64,000 nt of DNA from Microbispora sp. NBC_01189 (GCF_036010665.1 NZ_CP108581.1:3081501-3145500); one strand, 5' to 3'; shown: positions 49,786 to 59,155, counted from the first letter of the stretch. Program-made: numbers and translations. The notes: generated by a model not told the origin, from the sequence alone.

Positions 49786-51051
49786 GTGATTGACCTGCGA
49801 ACCCTTCGTGAGGACCCGGACCGGCTCCGGGCGTCGCAGCGCGTCCGCGGCGAGGACGACTCGGTCGTGGAGACTCTGCTGTCGCTCGACGAGCGCCGCC
49901 GTGCCGCGCTCAACAACTTCGAGTCGCTGCGCGCCGAGCAGAAGAGCATCGGCAAGTCGGTGTCCCGCGCGTCCGGAGACGAGCGCCAGGCGCTGCTCGA
50001 CCGCGCGAAGGAGCTGTCCGCGCAGGTGAAGACGGCCGAGGCCGAGGCCGCCGCGCTGGCGGGCGAGCTCGACGAACTGCTCATGACCGTGCCGAACATC
50101 GTCGAGGAGGGCGCGCCCCCCGGCGGCGAGGACGACTACGTGGTCATCGAGGAGGCCAGCGAGAAGCCGGTCTTCGACTTCGAGCCGCGCGACCACGTCG
50201 AGCTGGGCGAGCTGCTCGGCGCGATCGACACCGAGCGCGGGGCCAAGGTGTCCGGCGCCCGGTTCTTCTTCCTGAAGGGCGCCGGCGCGCGGCTCCAGCT
50301 CGGGCTACTGAACATGGCGATCCAGCAGGCGGTCGAGGCCGGCTTCACGCCGATGATCACCCCTGTGCTCGTGAAGCCGGAGTCGATGCAGGGCACCGGC
50401 TTCCTCGGCGCCCACGCGAGCGAGGTCTACCGGCTGGAGGCCGACGACCTCTACCTGGTCGGCACCAGCGAGGTGCCGCTGGCGGCCTACCACTCCGACG
50501 AGATCCTCGACCGGGCGGCGCTGCCGATGCGCTACGCCGGGTGGTCGTCCTGCTTCCGCCGCGAGGCGGGGTCGTACGGCAAGGACACCCGGGGGATCAT
50601 CCGCGTCCACCAGTTCGACAAGGTGGAGATGTTCTCCTACTGCCGTCCGGAGGACGCGCACGAGGAACACCTGCGGCTCCTCGCGTGGGAGAAGGAGATG
50701 CTGGAGAAGGTCGAGATCCCCTACCGCGTGATCGACGTGGCGGGCGGCGACCTCGGCTCGTCGGCGGCCCGCAAGTACGACTGCGAGGGCTGGGTGCCCA
50801 CCCAGGGCCGCTACCGCGAGCTGACCTCGACCTCGAACTGCACCGACTTCCAGGCCCGCCGCCTGAAGGTGCGCTACCGCGACGAGGACGGCCGGCCGCA
50901 GCACGTCGCCACGCTCAACGGCACGCTCGCCACCACCCGGTGGATCGTGGCGATCCTGGAGAACCACCAGCAGGCGGACGGATCGGTCGTGGTGCCCAAG
51001 GCGCTGCGGCCGTACGTCGGACTCGACGTCCTGGAGCCGGTGTCGCGTTAA
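49786..51051 (+). CDS. serS: Seryl-tRNA synthetase
   Basis: 421 residues, class II synthetase. The N-terminal coiled-coil arm (about 30-100) binds the long variable arm of tRNA-Ser. The catalytic core has motif 2 [20 protein letters not shown] and motif 3 [17 protein letters not shown]. It charges tRNA-Ser with serine; one such tRNA is encoded at 56817. The start is GTG 49786, 8 nt after TAGCCT (49773-49778), so it is probably leaderless. pheA-serS order matches streptomycetes. Confidence 0.97.
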   Translation: MIDLRTLREDPDRLRASQRVRGEDDSVVETLLSLDERRRAALNNFESLRAEQKSIGKSVSRASGDERQALLDRAKELSAQVKTAEAEAAALAGELDELLMTVPNIVEEGAPPGGEDDYVVIEEASEKPVFDFEPRDHVELGELLGAIDTERGAKVSGARFFFLKGAGARLQLGLLNMAIQQAVEAGFTPMITPVLVKPESMQGTGFLGAHASEVYRLEADDLYLVGTSEVPLAAYHSDEILDRAALPMRYAGWSSCFRREAGSYGKDTRGIIRVHQFDKVEMFSYCRPEDAHEEHLRLLAWEKEMLEKVEIPYRVIDVAGGDLGSSAARKYDCEGWVPTQGRYRELTSTSNCTDFQARRLKVRYRDEDGRPQHVATLNGTLATTRWIVAILENHQQADGSVVVPKALRPYVGLDVLEPVSR

Positions 51052-51158
51052 CGGCGCGCCGCCGGGCGGCCGTTCTCCGCGCCGGGTCATTGGGCGAGTG
51101 AGGGCGGGCGTCAGGAGTGATGTAAATCTCTTCGCCGGATCGGCGGTCCGACCCGAAA

Positions 51159-51197
51159 GAGGCCTCCGTACGTGAAACTTTCACGCACGGAGGCCTC
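51159..51197 (+). terminator. Terminator after serS
   Basis: GAGGCCTCCGT (51159-51169) pairs with ACGGAGGCCTC (51187-51197). Inside, CGTGAAA pairs with TTTCACG, so nearly the whole 39 nt folds into one long stem. Confidence 0.85.
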
Positions 51198-51266
51198 CTC
51201 ATGTGAGCGATATCACACCCGGCGACCGAGTCGGCGATTGGGCCCTGTCATCGGCCGGATATACGA

Positions 51267-51298
51267 AAGGCGGGGCTCGCTTGCGCGAGCCCCGCCTT
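51267..51298 (-). terminator. Terminator after cspA
   Basis: AAGGCGGGGCTCG (51267-51279) pairs with CGAGCCCCGCCTT (51286-51298). On the minus strand it ends CCTTTCG, a short U-run, 12 bp past the cspA stop. Confidence 0.85.
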
Positions 51299-51310
51299 CG
51301 TCACGTCAGG

Positions 51311-51514
51311 TCAGAGACCACGGACGTTCGACGCCTGCGGACCCTTCGGACCGGCGATGACCTCGAACTCGACCCGCTGGCCGTCCTCGAGGTTGCGGTA
51401 GCCGCTGCCAGTGATCGCGGAGAAGTGCACGAACACGTCGGGCTCGCCGCCGTCCGGTGCGATGAAGCCGAAGCCCTTCTCAGCGTTGAACCACTTGACG
51501 GTTCCCTGAGCCAT
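51311..51514 (-). CDS. cspA: Cold-shock protein, CspA family
   Basis: 67 residues. RNA-binding motifs RNP1 KGFGFI and RNP2 VFVHFS are intact on the OB-fold. It melts RNA secondary structure and is usually abundant. ATG 51514 has GGGAG 7 nt upstream. The 239-bp divergent region to the HAD gene includes an AT-rich part (51602-51660, minus strand TTAGATGTGAAGGCGTTG then TATTAG) that probably holds its promoter; a long 5' UTR, common for cold-shock genes, would follow. Confidence 0.96.
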   Translation of the reverse strand: MAQGTVKWFNAEKGFGFIAPDGGEPDVFVHFSAITGSGYRNLEDGQRVEFEVIAGPKGPQASNVRGL

Positions 51515-51753
51515 TACTGCTCTCCCTAAGGAAGTGAATCTTGGGGACCACACCTCGTGGCCCCCGGTGTGTCGCACAGCTCCCCGGGTGGCTCATACAG
51601 TCAAACTGGTTTTCGCTACGGGAACAGCTAATACAACGCCTTCACATCTAACACTATGCAGCCCGTTGGTGTTCCATGTCTTGGGCAGATTTCTCGCCCC
51701 AGGGGTGGCCGGGGGCAGGTCGTGGCGCGTCACAGTGCACACTGGAACCTGCT

Positions 51754-52551
51754 ATGACCTGCCCCCGCCTCATCGCCACGGATCTCGACGGCACCGCGCT
51801 GCGTACCGACGGAACGATCTCATCGCGTACGGCCGCCGCCTTCGCCCGGGTGGAGAAGTCCGGCGGCACCCTCGTCTTCGTCACCGGGCGGCCACCCCGG
51901 TGGATGCACGGCGTCGCGGGAACCGTCGGGCACTGCGGACTCGCGATCTGCGCGAACGGCGCACTCGTGTACGACCTGCACACCGAGAGGATCGTCGAGT
52001 CGCACCTGATCGCCCCGGACATCCTGGAGGAGTGCGTCGCCCGCCTCCGGCGGGACGTGCCGGGCCTGACGTTCTCGGTCGAGTACGAGGGCGACTTCGC
52101 GCACGAGGAGGCGTACGCGCTCGGCGGCTGGGACTCCCGGGAGGTGTCGTGCGGACGTGAGGTGGGGACCGCCGCGCTGACCTCCCTGCCGTGCGCCAAG
52201 CTGCTCGCCCATCATCCCGCGATGGACCCCGACGAGCTGGTCCGTGTGGCCCTGGAGGTCGTGGGCGACATCGTGACCCCGACGCACTCCAGCGGCCGGG
52301 CGCTGCTGGAGATCAGCGCGTACGGCGTGACGAAGGCGACGGCGCTGGCCACGCTGGCGGAGGAGCGGGGGATCAAGCCGGCGGAGGTGGTCGCCTTCGG
52401 CGACATGCCGAACGACCTGCCGATGCTGACCTGGGCCGGCACGTCGTACGCGGTGGCGAACGCCCACCCGGACGTGCTGGCCGCCGTCGATCACGTGACG
52501 GCGGCCAACAACGACGACGGCGTCGCGGTGGTGCTGGAGGCCTTCTTCTGA
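51754..52551 (+). CDS. HAD-superfamily hydrolase, Cof type
   Basis: 265 residues. Motif I IATDLDGTAL with nucleophile aspartate, motif II FVTGRPP, a class IIB cap (about 80-190), motif III lysine in GVTKATAL, and motif IV FGDMPNDLPML. Cof-type enzymes dephosphorylate sugar phosphates, FMN or similar small molecules. Substrate not predictable. It starts at ATG 51754 without a clear ribosome site. It ends 21 bp before the convergent bpa stop. Confidence 0.93.
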   Translation: MTCPRLIATDLDGTALRTDGTISSRTAAAFARVEKSGGTLVFVTGRPPRWMHGVAGTVGHCGLAICANGALVYDLHTERIVESHLIAPDILEECVARLRRDVPGLTFSVEYEGDFAHEEAYALGGWDSREVSCGREVGTAALTSLPCAKLLAHHPAMDPDELVRVALEVVGDIVTPTHSSGRALLEISAYGVTKATALATLAEERGIKPAEVVAFGDMPNDLPMLTWAGTSYAVANAHPDVLAAVDHVTAANNDDGVAVVLEAFF

Positions 52552-52572
52552 CCTCGGCGACCCTTACAGGTC

Positions 52573-53097
52573 TTACAGGTACGGGCCGCCGGCGCGGTGA
52601 CCCTGCTCGTCCGCGGCCTGGGTCAGGCCGCCGGGGAGGGCGCGGCGCATCTGTTCGAGCTGGGCCCGCGCGGCCATCTGCTGCGCGAACAACGTGGTCT
52701 GGATGCCGTGGAACAGGCCCTCCAGCCAGCCGACGAGCTGGGCGTGCGCGACCCTCAGCTCGGCGTCGCTGGGCGGGGTGGGGCTGTCGTCGCTGAACGG
52801 CAGCGACAGCCGTTCCAGCTCCTCCACGAGCTCGGGGGCCAGACCCTCCTCCAGCTCCTTGATCGAGCTCTGGTGGATGTCCTTGAGCCGCTTGCGGCTG
52901 GCGTCGTCGAGGGGAGCGGCGCGCACCTCCTCCAGAAGCTGGCGGATCATGCTGCCGATCCGCATCACCTTGGCGGGCTGCTCCACCAGGTCGGCGACGG
53001 ATCGCTCCTCGTGCTCGCCCTCACCGTCGCCGCCGGAGACCGACAGGCCCTGCGGGCCCACGACCACGATCTGCGGCGTGCTCTCGTCTGCGTTCAT
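52573..53097 (-). CDS. bpa: Bacterial proteasome activator (Bpa/PafE family)
   Basis: 174 residues, almost wholly helical. The core (about 35-150) has VMRIGSMIRQLLEEVRAAPLD and SIKELEEGLAPELVEELERL, typical of DUF2587/Bpa. The extreme C-terminus is GGPYL; in mycobacteria the ending GQYL docks in the proteasome alpha-ring pockets and opens its gate. Bpa rings deliver unfolded proteins such as HspR for ATP-independent degradation. So this genome should encode a 20S proteasome elsewhere. ATG 53097 has only a distant AGGAG. Confidence 0.93.
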   Translation of the reverse strand: MNADESTPQIVVVGPQGLSVSGGDGEGEHEERSVADLVEQPAKVMRIGSMIRQLLEEVRAAPLDDASRKRLKDIHQSSIKELEEGLAPELVEELERLSLPFSDDSPTPPSDAELRVAHAQLVGWLEGLFHGIQTTLFAQQMAARAQLEQMRRALPGGLTQAADEQGHRAGGPYL

Positions 53098-53162
53098 CGA
53101 TCGCTTACAACTCCTGACTCACTCCGCTGGGGCACACCGGTGCTCACCCGATCCAACCTAGC

Positions 53163-54125
53163 TCACCTGACCAGCAGCAGCTTTCCGACGTGGGCACCCT
53201 CTTCGAGCACCCGGTGCGCCCGCGCGGCCTGGTCGAGCGGAATCCGCTCGTGCACCACGGGCCGTACGGCCCCGGCGGTGACCAGCGGCCAGACGCTCTC
53301 CGTGACCCCCCGGCAGATCACGCCCTTGTCGTCCACCGGGCGGTGGCGCAGCCCGGTCGCGTGGATCGCCGCCCGCTTGGCGAGCAGCGCCCCGAGGTCG
53401 AGCTCGCCCCTGGCGCCGCCCTGCATGCCGATGACCGCCAGCCTGCCGCCGGTGGCGAGGGCCCGGAGGTTGCCGGCCAGGTATTTCGCGCCGATGATGT
53501 CGAGGATGACGTCGGCCCGGCCCTCGAAGCGCTCGGCGAAGTCCTCCTCGTGGTAGTTCACCGCCTCGTCCGCGCCGAGGGCCCGGCACCGTTCGATCTT
53601 CTCGGCGGAGCCCGCCGTCACCAGCACCCGGGAGCCGTACGCCTTGGCGAGCTGGATCGCCATCGTGCCGATGCCGCTCGCGCCGCCGTGGACGAGCAGG
53701 GTCTCGCCCTTCCGCAGGCGGGCGGTCATGAAGACGTTCGACCACACCGTGCAGGCGACCTCGGGCAACGCGGCCGCCTCGTCGAGCGGGAGCCCTTCGG
53801 GCACCGGCATGACCTGCTGCCACGGGACGGCCACCCGCTCCGCGTACCCGCCGCCCGCGAGCAGGGCGCAGACCCGGTCGCCGGGCGCGAGATGGGGAAC
53901 GTTCCCGCCGACCTCGGCGATCACCCCCGAGCACTCCAGGCCGGGGATCTCCGAGGCGCCGGGCGGCGGCGGGTAGAGGCCGCGGCGCTGGAGGAGGTCG
54001 GCCCGGTTGACGGCCGAGGCGGCGACCTCGATGACCACCTCACCTGGGCCGGGACGCGGATCGGGCACTTCCCGCCAGTCCAGAACCTCGGGTCCGCCGG
54101 GTTCCGAAATCACCATCGCGCGCAT
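53163..54125 (-). CDS. NAD(P)H quinone oxidoreductase / zinc-free MDR family (PIG3-like)
   Basis: 320 residues. Medium-chain dehydrogenase fold without zinc ligands: VVIEVAASAVNRADLLQRRG, the nucleotide site VHGGASGIGTMAIQLA, and the C-terminal end AHVGKLLLVR. The PIG3 subgroup feature is GLYPPPPGASEIPGLE. It reduces quinones or similar carbonyl compounds with NADPH. ATG 54125 follows TTTAGG; an in-frame upstream start at 54173 would overlap the promoter. Its position next to bpa is conserved in streptomycetes. Confidence 0.92.
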   Translation of the reverse strand: MRAMVISEPGGPEVLDWREVPDPRPGPGEVVIEVAASAVNRADLLQRRGLYPPPPGASEIPGLECSGVIAEVGGNVPHLAPGDRVCALLAGGGYAERVAVPWQQVMPVPEGLPLDEAAALPEVACTVWSNVFMTARLRKGETLLVHGGASGIGTMAIQLAKAYGSRVLVTAGSAEKIERCRALGADEAVNYHEEDFAERFEGRADVILDIIGAKYLAGNLRALATGGRLAVIGMQGGARGELDLGALLAKRAAIHATGLRHRPVDDKGVICRGVTESVWPLVTAGAVRPVVHERIPLDQAARAHRVLEEGAHVGKLLLVR

Positions 54126-54239
54126 GTGACCTAAAGTAGCGTGACGGAGAACCAGACGGTTGCCCGCATTCACCGGATTACGTGGCGCTAATCTTCAATG
54201 TGATTGCTACCCCATAAGCCCATCCCGAGGGGGTACTCG

Positions 54240-56723
54240 GTGGCGAGACATGATCGTGAGGATCCCCATTCTCTGGAGGACCAGCTCGCGTGGCTGGACG
54301 CGATCAAGGAGATGCCCGACGAGGTCGAGATAGCGGTGAGCGCGGTCACGTCCGCGACCCTCGCCTCTCCACCAGCCTCGCCCGCCGCCGAGCCCGAGCC
54401 CGCCTCGCCGTACCCCGCCGACCCCTGGAGCCTCGTCCCGGCCGAGCCCGCGTCCGGCGGGCTGTTCCGCGCCACGACCGAGTCGGCGTACGGCGCCCCG
54501 GTCCAGGAGGACGCCGAGGCCCGGGAGGCGTCGTCCACCGGCCCGGTCCGCGGGTCCGGCTTCGCCGGCTCCGCCGCGTACGGCGCCGGTGACCAGGGCG
54601 ACAGCGCCGCGACCTCCGCGTACGACTACGGCTACGGCACCGATTCGGGATATGGAACCGGCTCGGGATACAGCACCGACTCGGGATATGGCGAGACGGC
54701 CTTCGTCACGCCGCCGGAACCCGTCAGGCCGGAACGCTCCGACGAATCCCCGGCCGGAAGTGAGGAGCGGGAGGAAAGCCGGTCGGTGGAGTCCTCCACC
54801 GGGCCGGTTCGGTTCTCCTCGTTCGGGAGCACGACGTCCGAGACGGAGAGCGGGGAGTCGTACGGTTCCTTCGGGGCGCCGACGGCCGCGTTCGGCACGC
54901 CTCTGGGAACGTCGACCGGGCCCGTCAGCGCTCCGTCGTTCGGCAGCGCGGCGGGCTCCGCGGCCGACGCGCCGACGCCGGAGTCTCCCGCCGCGAGCCG
55001 GGACGACGAGGACGACGACCACTCTGAAGGCGCCTTAGGGCGTGGCGCGTTCTCGTCGCCCGTGGACACTGATTCCTACAACATTGGGGCGTTCTCCGAC
55101 ACCGAGACCCGCGAGCGTCACACGCCGGACCTCCCGTCCGCGTCGGAGGAGCCGCTGCGGGGCTGGCTGGAGCCGGCGGTGCCGGTGGAGGTTGTCAGGC
55201 AGGAGGACGTCGCCGTCGCCGAGCCGGAGGAGTCGCCGAAGGAGTCTCCCGCGCCGCCGGAGGCCTCGTCGTCGTTCGCACGGTCCGAGCGTGTGGATGA
55301 TCGTTTCACCGGCTCGTTACGGTCTGAGCGTACGGATGATCGTTTCACCGGCTCGCTGCGGTCCGAGCGTACGGATGATCGTTTCACCGGCTCGCTGCGG
55401 GACGACCTGGCGGCCGAGGAGCGCAAGCCGTACGAGCCGGGCCCGGCTGCGGTCCCCACGCCCGAGCAGGCAGCGGCACCAGAGCCCGCTGTAGCCCCCG
55501 ACCCGGCACCGGAACGGGAACGTCCCGCCGCCTCCGCCTATCCCCCCGCCTCCGCTCGTCCCGCCGCTCCGCCTCGCTCTACGGCCGAGGCCGCTCCGGT
55601 CATCCCGGATGGCCCGGTTGCTCCGGCCGTTCCGGAGAGGGACGCCTTCGCGGAGCGGGAGGCGTACCAGTCGCCGCGGCGGCCCGCTCCGCCCGTCTCC
55701 GCGTTCAGCTCGCCGGCGCGCGCCACGGGTCCCAGGACGGCGGGATCCAAGCCGAACGCCGACAGCCTCGACCCGGTCGTCCTCCTGCGCGGACGTAGGA
55801 ACGCTCCCGCGGCGGGCTGGCGGCGGCTGGTCTACAAGGCCTCCGCCGGGCTGATCAAGCCGGGCGAGGCCCCGGAGGTGCGGCGCCGCCGCGAGCTCGT
55901 CCAGCGCGCCCGCACGCCCGTCGCCACGGGGCATCACCGGGTCGCGGTGCTCAGCCTCAAGGGCGGGGTGGGCAAGACCACGACGACCGTCGGCCTGGGC
56001 GCCACGCTCGCGCAGGTGCGCGGTGACCGCGTCATCGCCGTCGACGCCAACCCGGACCGTGGAACGCTCTCCGACAAGGTGGAGCTGGAAACGTCGGCGA
56101 CCGTACGTGACCTGCTGAACGAGCGGGCCCAGATCAAGCGGTACGTGGACATCCGGGCCTTCACCTCGCAGACCACCTCGCGGCTGGAGATCCTGGCGTC
56201 CGACCGCGACCCGTCGGTGTCGGAGGCCTTCAGCGCCAAGGACTACCACTCGGTGGCGCAGGTGCTGGAGAACTTCTACTCCATCTGCATCACCGACTGC
56301 GGCACGGGGCTCCTGCACTCGGCCATGTCGGGCGTGCTGGGTATGGCCGACCAGATCGTTCTGGTCAGCTCGCCCTCGGTGGACGGCGCCCGCGCGGCCT
56401 CGGCCACATTGGACTGGCTTGAGGCACATCACTACGGCGACCTCGTCCGGTCCGCCACCGTGGTGCTCTGCAGCGTACGGCCACGGTCGAAGTCGACGGT
56501 CGACCTCGACAAGCTGGAGGCCCACTTCGCCGCTCGCTGCCGTACGGTCGTCCGCGTGCCGTACGACCCGCACCTGGAGGAGGGCGCGGAGATCGACCTG
56601 GACCGGCTCCAGCAGGCCACCCAGGACGCCTACCTCCGCCTGGCCGCCTCCGTCGGTGACGGCTTCGCCGGCCCGCAGGCACTCGCGGAGCGCAAGTTCT
56701 CCGAGATCCCGGACCACCTGTAG
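54240..56723 (+). CDS. ParA/MinD-like ATPase with long disordered N-terminus
   Basis: 827 residues from GTG 54240 (GAGGGGG 6 nt upstream). Residues 1-30 form a conserved short helix (LEDQLAWLDAIKEMPDEVE). About 40-510 is low-complexity Ser/Pro/Glu/Ala, with tyrosine-glycine repeats (about 125-155) and three 13-residue repeats RSERTDDRFTGSL (about 348-386). The C-terminal SIMIBI ATPase (about 565-800) has the deviant Walker A LKGGVGKTTTT, VIAVDANPDRGTL and ITDCGTGL. This layout is seen in actinobacterial EspI/MinD-like proteins linked to type VII secretion or polar positioning; no ESX gene is near. It is monocistronic. Confidence 0.88.
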   Translation: MARHDREDPHSLEDQLAWLDAIKEMPDEVEIAVSAVTSATLASPPASPAAEPEPASPYPADPWSLVPAEPASGGLFRATTESAYGAPVQEDAEAREASSTGPVRGSGFAGSAAYGAGDQGDSAATSAYDYGYGTDSGYGTGSGYSTDSGYGETAFVTPPEPVRPERSDESPAGSEEREESRSVESSTGPVRFSSFGSTTSETESGESYGSFGAPTAAFGTPLGTSTGPVSAPSFGSAAGSAADAPTPESPAASRDDEDDDHSEGALGRGAFSSPVDTDSYNIGAFSDTETRERHTPDLPSASEEPLRGWLEPAVPVEVVRQEDVAVAEPEESPKESPAPPEASSSFARSERVDDRFTGSLRSERTDDRFTGSLRSERTDDRFTGSLRDDLAAEERKPYEPGPAAVPTPEQAAAPEPAVAPDPAPERERPAASAYPPASARPAAPPRSTAEAAPVIPDGPVAPAVPERDAFAEREAYQSPRRPAPPVSAFSSPARATGPRTAGSKPNADSLDPVVLLRGRRNAPAAGWRRLVYKASAGLIKPGEAPEVRRRRELVQRARTPVATGHHRVAVLSLKGGVGKTTTTVGLGATLAQVRGDRVIAVDANPDRGTLSDKVELETSATVRDLLNERAQIKRYVDIRAFTSQTTSRLEILASDRDPSVSEAFSAKDYHSVAQVLENFYSICITDCGTGLLHSAMSGVLGMADQIVLVSSPSVDGARAASATLDWLEAHHYGDLVRSATVVLCSVRPRSKSTVDLDKLEAHFAARCRTVVRVPYDPHLEEGAEIDLDRLQQATQDAYLRLAASVGDGFAGPQALAERKFSEIPDHL
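55281..55397. repeat. 39-bp tandem repeat inside the ParA/MinD-like gene
   Basis: Three copies start at 55281, 55320 and 55359; the last two are nearly identical. Each encodes RSERTDDRFTGSL in frame. The repeat includes ATGATCGTTTCACCGG. Copy number may vary between strains. Confidence 0.85.
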
Positions 56724-56816
56724 GAGGACCGGCTGATCTTTTTCACCGGTCGCGGTCACGTCCGGGGCGGTGAGAGACTAGTCTGCGGCGTGGCGCCTCG
56801 AATGAGGCGCTGCCAG

Positions 56817-56905
56817 GGAGAGCTCGCCTAGTGGACGATGGCGGCGGTCTTGAAAACCGCTAGGCCGGGTGACCGGTCTCGTGGGTTCGAATCCCACGCT
56901 CTCCG
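56817..56905 (+). tRNA. tRNA-Ser (anticodon TGA)
   Basis: 89 nt class II tRNA. The acceptor GGAGAGC pairs with GCTCTCC, discriminator G at 56905. The anticodon loop CT-TGA-AA has TGA at 56851-56853 on the GCGGT/ACCGC stem. The long variable arm is followed by T loop GGTTCGAATCC. CCA is not encoded. TAGTCT near 56780 may be the -10. Confidence 0.97.
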
Positions 56906-56918
56906 CTCAATCAGCCAA

Positions 56919-56960
56919 AACGGCGTCTGACCAGCGACTTCGCTCGGTTCAGACGCCGTT
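56919..56960 (+). terminator. Terminator after tRNA-Ser
   Basis: AACGGCGTCTGA (56919-56930) pairs with TCAGACGCCGTT (56949-56960), with an inner AGCG/CGCT stem, followed by GATCGTTTC. Confidence 0.85.
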
Positions 56961-57274
56961 GATCGTTTCAGCCGTGCGCAGCCGTACGCCACCCTGAGCA
57001 GCCCTCGGCCGCTGCTCGCGGAATATACGCGGAATGATCTCGACCTGTTCTCGCAGCTCCGGACGCTGCTGACGGTAGGGCCTCTCGAAGCTCTTCGCAG
57101 AGCTCGTGTTCGCTTGCCTCCCGTTCAAATCATCGGAGTCTGAACCAGCTCCTTATGATCACCGGGTCTCGAACCGCTCGTGGCTGAGTTCGTGAGTCAC
57201 AAGGACCTGCCTTCGCACCGGGGGACGACACCAGACAACCTATGCCGTAGGCGCGAAAGATCGATGGCAGGCGC
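56961..57274. other. Non-coding stretch after tRNA-Ser
   Basis: About 310 bp with lower GC than its flanks (for example 57121-57180, ATCATCGGAGTCTGAACC). No frame has coding character, and no integrase or second copy of the tRNA 3' end was seen. It marks the change from core genes to the more variable right end, and may be decayed sequence. Confidence 0.4.
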
Positions 57275-57913
57275 TTACTCGGGCCAGGCGGAGCTCTCGA
57301 TCACCTCGACGAAGTCGATGCGCCGGAACCCGGGCACGAAGTGCTCCAGCACGTCGGCGTTGACGGTGCCGAACGTGGTGTCGGGACGATCCTTGAACCC
57401 CTCGGTGAACGCCGCCAGGATCTGCCGCTTGAAGCCGGGACGCGGATGGGCCGCGATGACCGCGGCGATGTCCTCGGGGGCCAGGTCGGCGTACCCGATG
57501 CCGAGCACGTCGGCCTCCACCCCGGCGGTCACCAGGGCCACCTCGGGCTCCAGCCGGTAAGGAATCTCCGGTGTGGTATGCAGGGCGATGCCCTCCCACA
57601 CCTTGCGTACGTCGTCCTCGGGCACGCCGTGGGAGGCAAGGAACCGGCGCGCCTCGTCGGCGCCGTCGATCTCGAACCGCTGGTCCGTACGCCGATATCG
57701 CTCGGTGAGCCCGAGGTCGTGGAACATCGCCCCGACGTAGAGCAGCTCGGGATCGGCCCGCAGCCCAAGCCGCCGGCCCCGCAACGACCCGAACAGGAAC
57801 ACCCGGCGCGAGTGGTGGTAGAGGAGCGGGGGCGCCGCCTCCCGCACCAGCTCGGTCGCCTCGGTGGCGAGCGTCGAGTCGGGAACGGCGACTCCGGCGA
57901 TGGTCTCGCTCAT
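57275..57913 (-). CDS. HD-domain phosphohydrolase-like protein
   Basis: 212 residues. The HD motif residues are in LLYHHSRRVFLFG, VGAMFHDLGLTERY and a later aspartate in DFVEVIE. HD proteins are metal-dependent phosphohydrolases; this actinobacterial/fungal subgroup (cyanamide hydratase-like, with WEGIALHTTPEIPYRL) often has no known substrate. ATG 57913 is preceded by GAGGAGGGG. It is divergent from the SDR gene with 129 bp between, which suggests a shared control region. Confidence 0.88.
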   Translation of the reverse strand: MSETIAGVAVPDSTLATEATELVREAAPPLLYHHSRRVFLFGSLRGRRLGLRADPELLYVGAMFHDLGLTERYRRTDQRFEIDGADEARRFLASHGVPEDDVRKVWEGIALHTTPEIPYRLEPEVALVTAGVEADVLGIGYADLAPEDIAAVIAAHPRPGFKRQILAAFTEGFKDRPDTTFGTVNADVLEHFVPGFRRIDFVEVIESSAWPE

Positions 57914-58042
57914 GACAGCCCCTCCTCATGCGTTACTCAGTCCCCCGGAGCGTTCCCTTGACTGGTCCAAGTGAGCTCTCAGGCGGCTCCAAGTGATCGC
58001 TCCGAGACTGGGCGCTCTTGGACGCAGAAGGAGGACAGTCAG

Positions 58043-58732
58043 ATGAAAGTCGCACTGGTCACGGGAGCGGGACGCGGAATTGGCAGGGAGATCGCGCGGC
58101 AGCTCGCCGGGCGCGGCATGACGGTGATCGCCGGGGTACGCGACGAGAGCCACGCCCCCGAAGGCACCCGTCCCGTGCTGCTCGACGTCACCGACGACGC
58201 GATGGTCGGGAACGCGGCCAAGCTCGTGGGAGAGGAGTTCGGGCGGCTCGACGTGCTGGTCAACAACGCCGCGGTCTGCGGCGACTACGGCGTCAGCCCG
58301 GCGGACGCGACGGCGGACCACATGCGCGCCACCTACGAGGTGGGCGTGTTCGGGGTGGTCACCGTCACCCGCGCGATGATCCCGCTGCTGCGGGCGGCCG
58401 GCGAGGCCAGGATCGTCAACATGACCACCCAGCTGGCCTCCCTCACCCTCACCCAGGCGAAGGACGACTTCAACGTGGGGTGGGCCATGCTGGCCTACAA
58501 CTCGGCGAAGAGCGCGCTCAACGCGCTCACCGTGCTCTACGCGAACGAGCTGGCCGGGGCTGGCATCCTCGTCAACGCGGTGGACCCGGGCCACTGCGCC
58601 ACTGACCTGACCGGCCACACCGGCACCCGTACGGCGGCCGAGGGCGCGGCGGTGGCCGTGCGGATGGCGACCCTTCCGCCCGGCGGCCCGACCGGCACGT
58701 TCAGCTCGGAGGAGGGCCCGATCCCCTGGTAG
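58043..58732 (+). CDS. Short-chain dehydrogenase/reductase
   Basis: 229 residues, classical SDR. Cofactor motif TGAGRGIGREIA, NNAA in DVLVNNAAVCG, the catalytic serine region MTTQLASLT and YNSAKSALN with the Tyr-Lys pair. PGHCATDLTGHTG follows. NADP(H) preference is likely from the conserved arginine after the glycine motif. Substrate unknown. ATG 58043 has GGAGG 8 nt upstream. An earlier in-frame codon at 57971 lacks a ribosome site. Confidence 0.92.
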   Translation: MKVALVTGAGRGIGREIARQLAGRGMTVIAGVRDESHAPEGTRPVLLDVTDDAMVGNAAKLVGEEFGRLDVLVNNAAVCGDYGVSPADATADHMRATYEVGVFGVVTVTRAMIPLLRAAGEARIVNMTTQLASLTLTQAKDDFNVGWAMLAYNSAKSALNALTVLYANELAGAGILVNAVDPGHCATDLTGHTGTRTAAEGAAVAVRMATLPPGGPTGTFSSEEGPIPW

Positions 58733-58760
58733 ATCCTCCGCCGTGAGGGCCGGGAGGGTG

Positions 58761-59075
58761 TCAGGTCGCGGCGCGGACCACCAGGCGCGCGGGGAGGACG
58801 ACGGAGCTGGTGTGGCGGCCGTCGAGGCGGGACAGGAGCAGTCGCGCCAGGGCCAGGGCCTGGTCCGCGGCGGGCACCCGGACGGTGGTGAACGCCGGGG
58901 TCGTGCAGGAGGCGGCGTGGATGTCGCCGAAGCCGACGACCGCCAGGTCTTCCGGCACCCGCAGCCCCTTCTCACGCGTCGCTTCCATCGCGCCGATCGC
59001 CGGCTCGTCCAAGGTGGCGAACACAGCGTCCAGGTCCTGGTCGCCGGACAGCAGCTCGCGGGCCGCGGTCGATGC
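58761..59075 (-). pseudogene. LacI-family regulator, C-terminal remnant
   Basis: An open frame of 104 codons with an in-frame TGA at 59076 just upstream and no helix-turn-helix domain. ARELLSGDQDLDAVFATLDE, VPEDLAVVGFGD and FTTVRVPAADQALALARLL match the C-terminal sugar-binding lobe of LacI/GalR regulators. The first two thirds of the gene (DNA-binding domain and N-lobe) are missing. A GTG at 59024 could still give an 87-residue product but without a ribosome site. It lies just past the 3' end of the xylanase gene, whose control region has LacI-type operator sequences. Confidence 0.8.
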
Positions 59076-59112
59076 TCAGCTCGCGAAGGAGTTCTCCAAA
59101 GGAGTATGGCGT

Positions 59113-59140
59113 TGGGGCCGCCCTTGTGGAGGCGGCCCCA
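59113..59140 (-). terminator. Terminator after the xylanase gene
   Basis: TGGGGCCGCC (59113-59122) pairs with GGCGGCCCCA (59131-59140), loop CTTGTGGA. It lies 15 bp past the xylanase stop (minus strand). Confidence 0.85.
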
Positions 59141-59155
59141 GGTCTGTCGGTTCGG

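Noticed and set aside
57914..58042. Bidirectional operator between HD and SDR genes
   Set aside because: TCCAAGTGA occurs twice but no clear inverted repeat or promoter pair could be fixed by eye.
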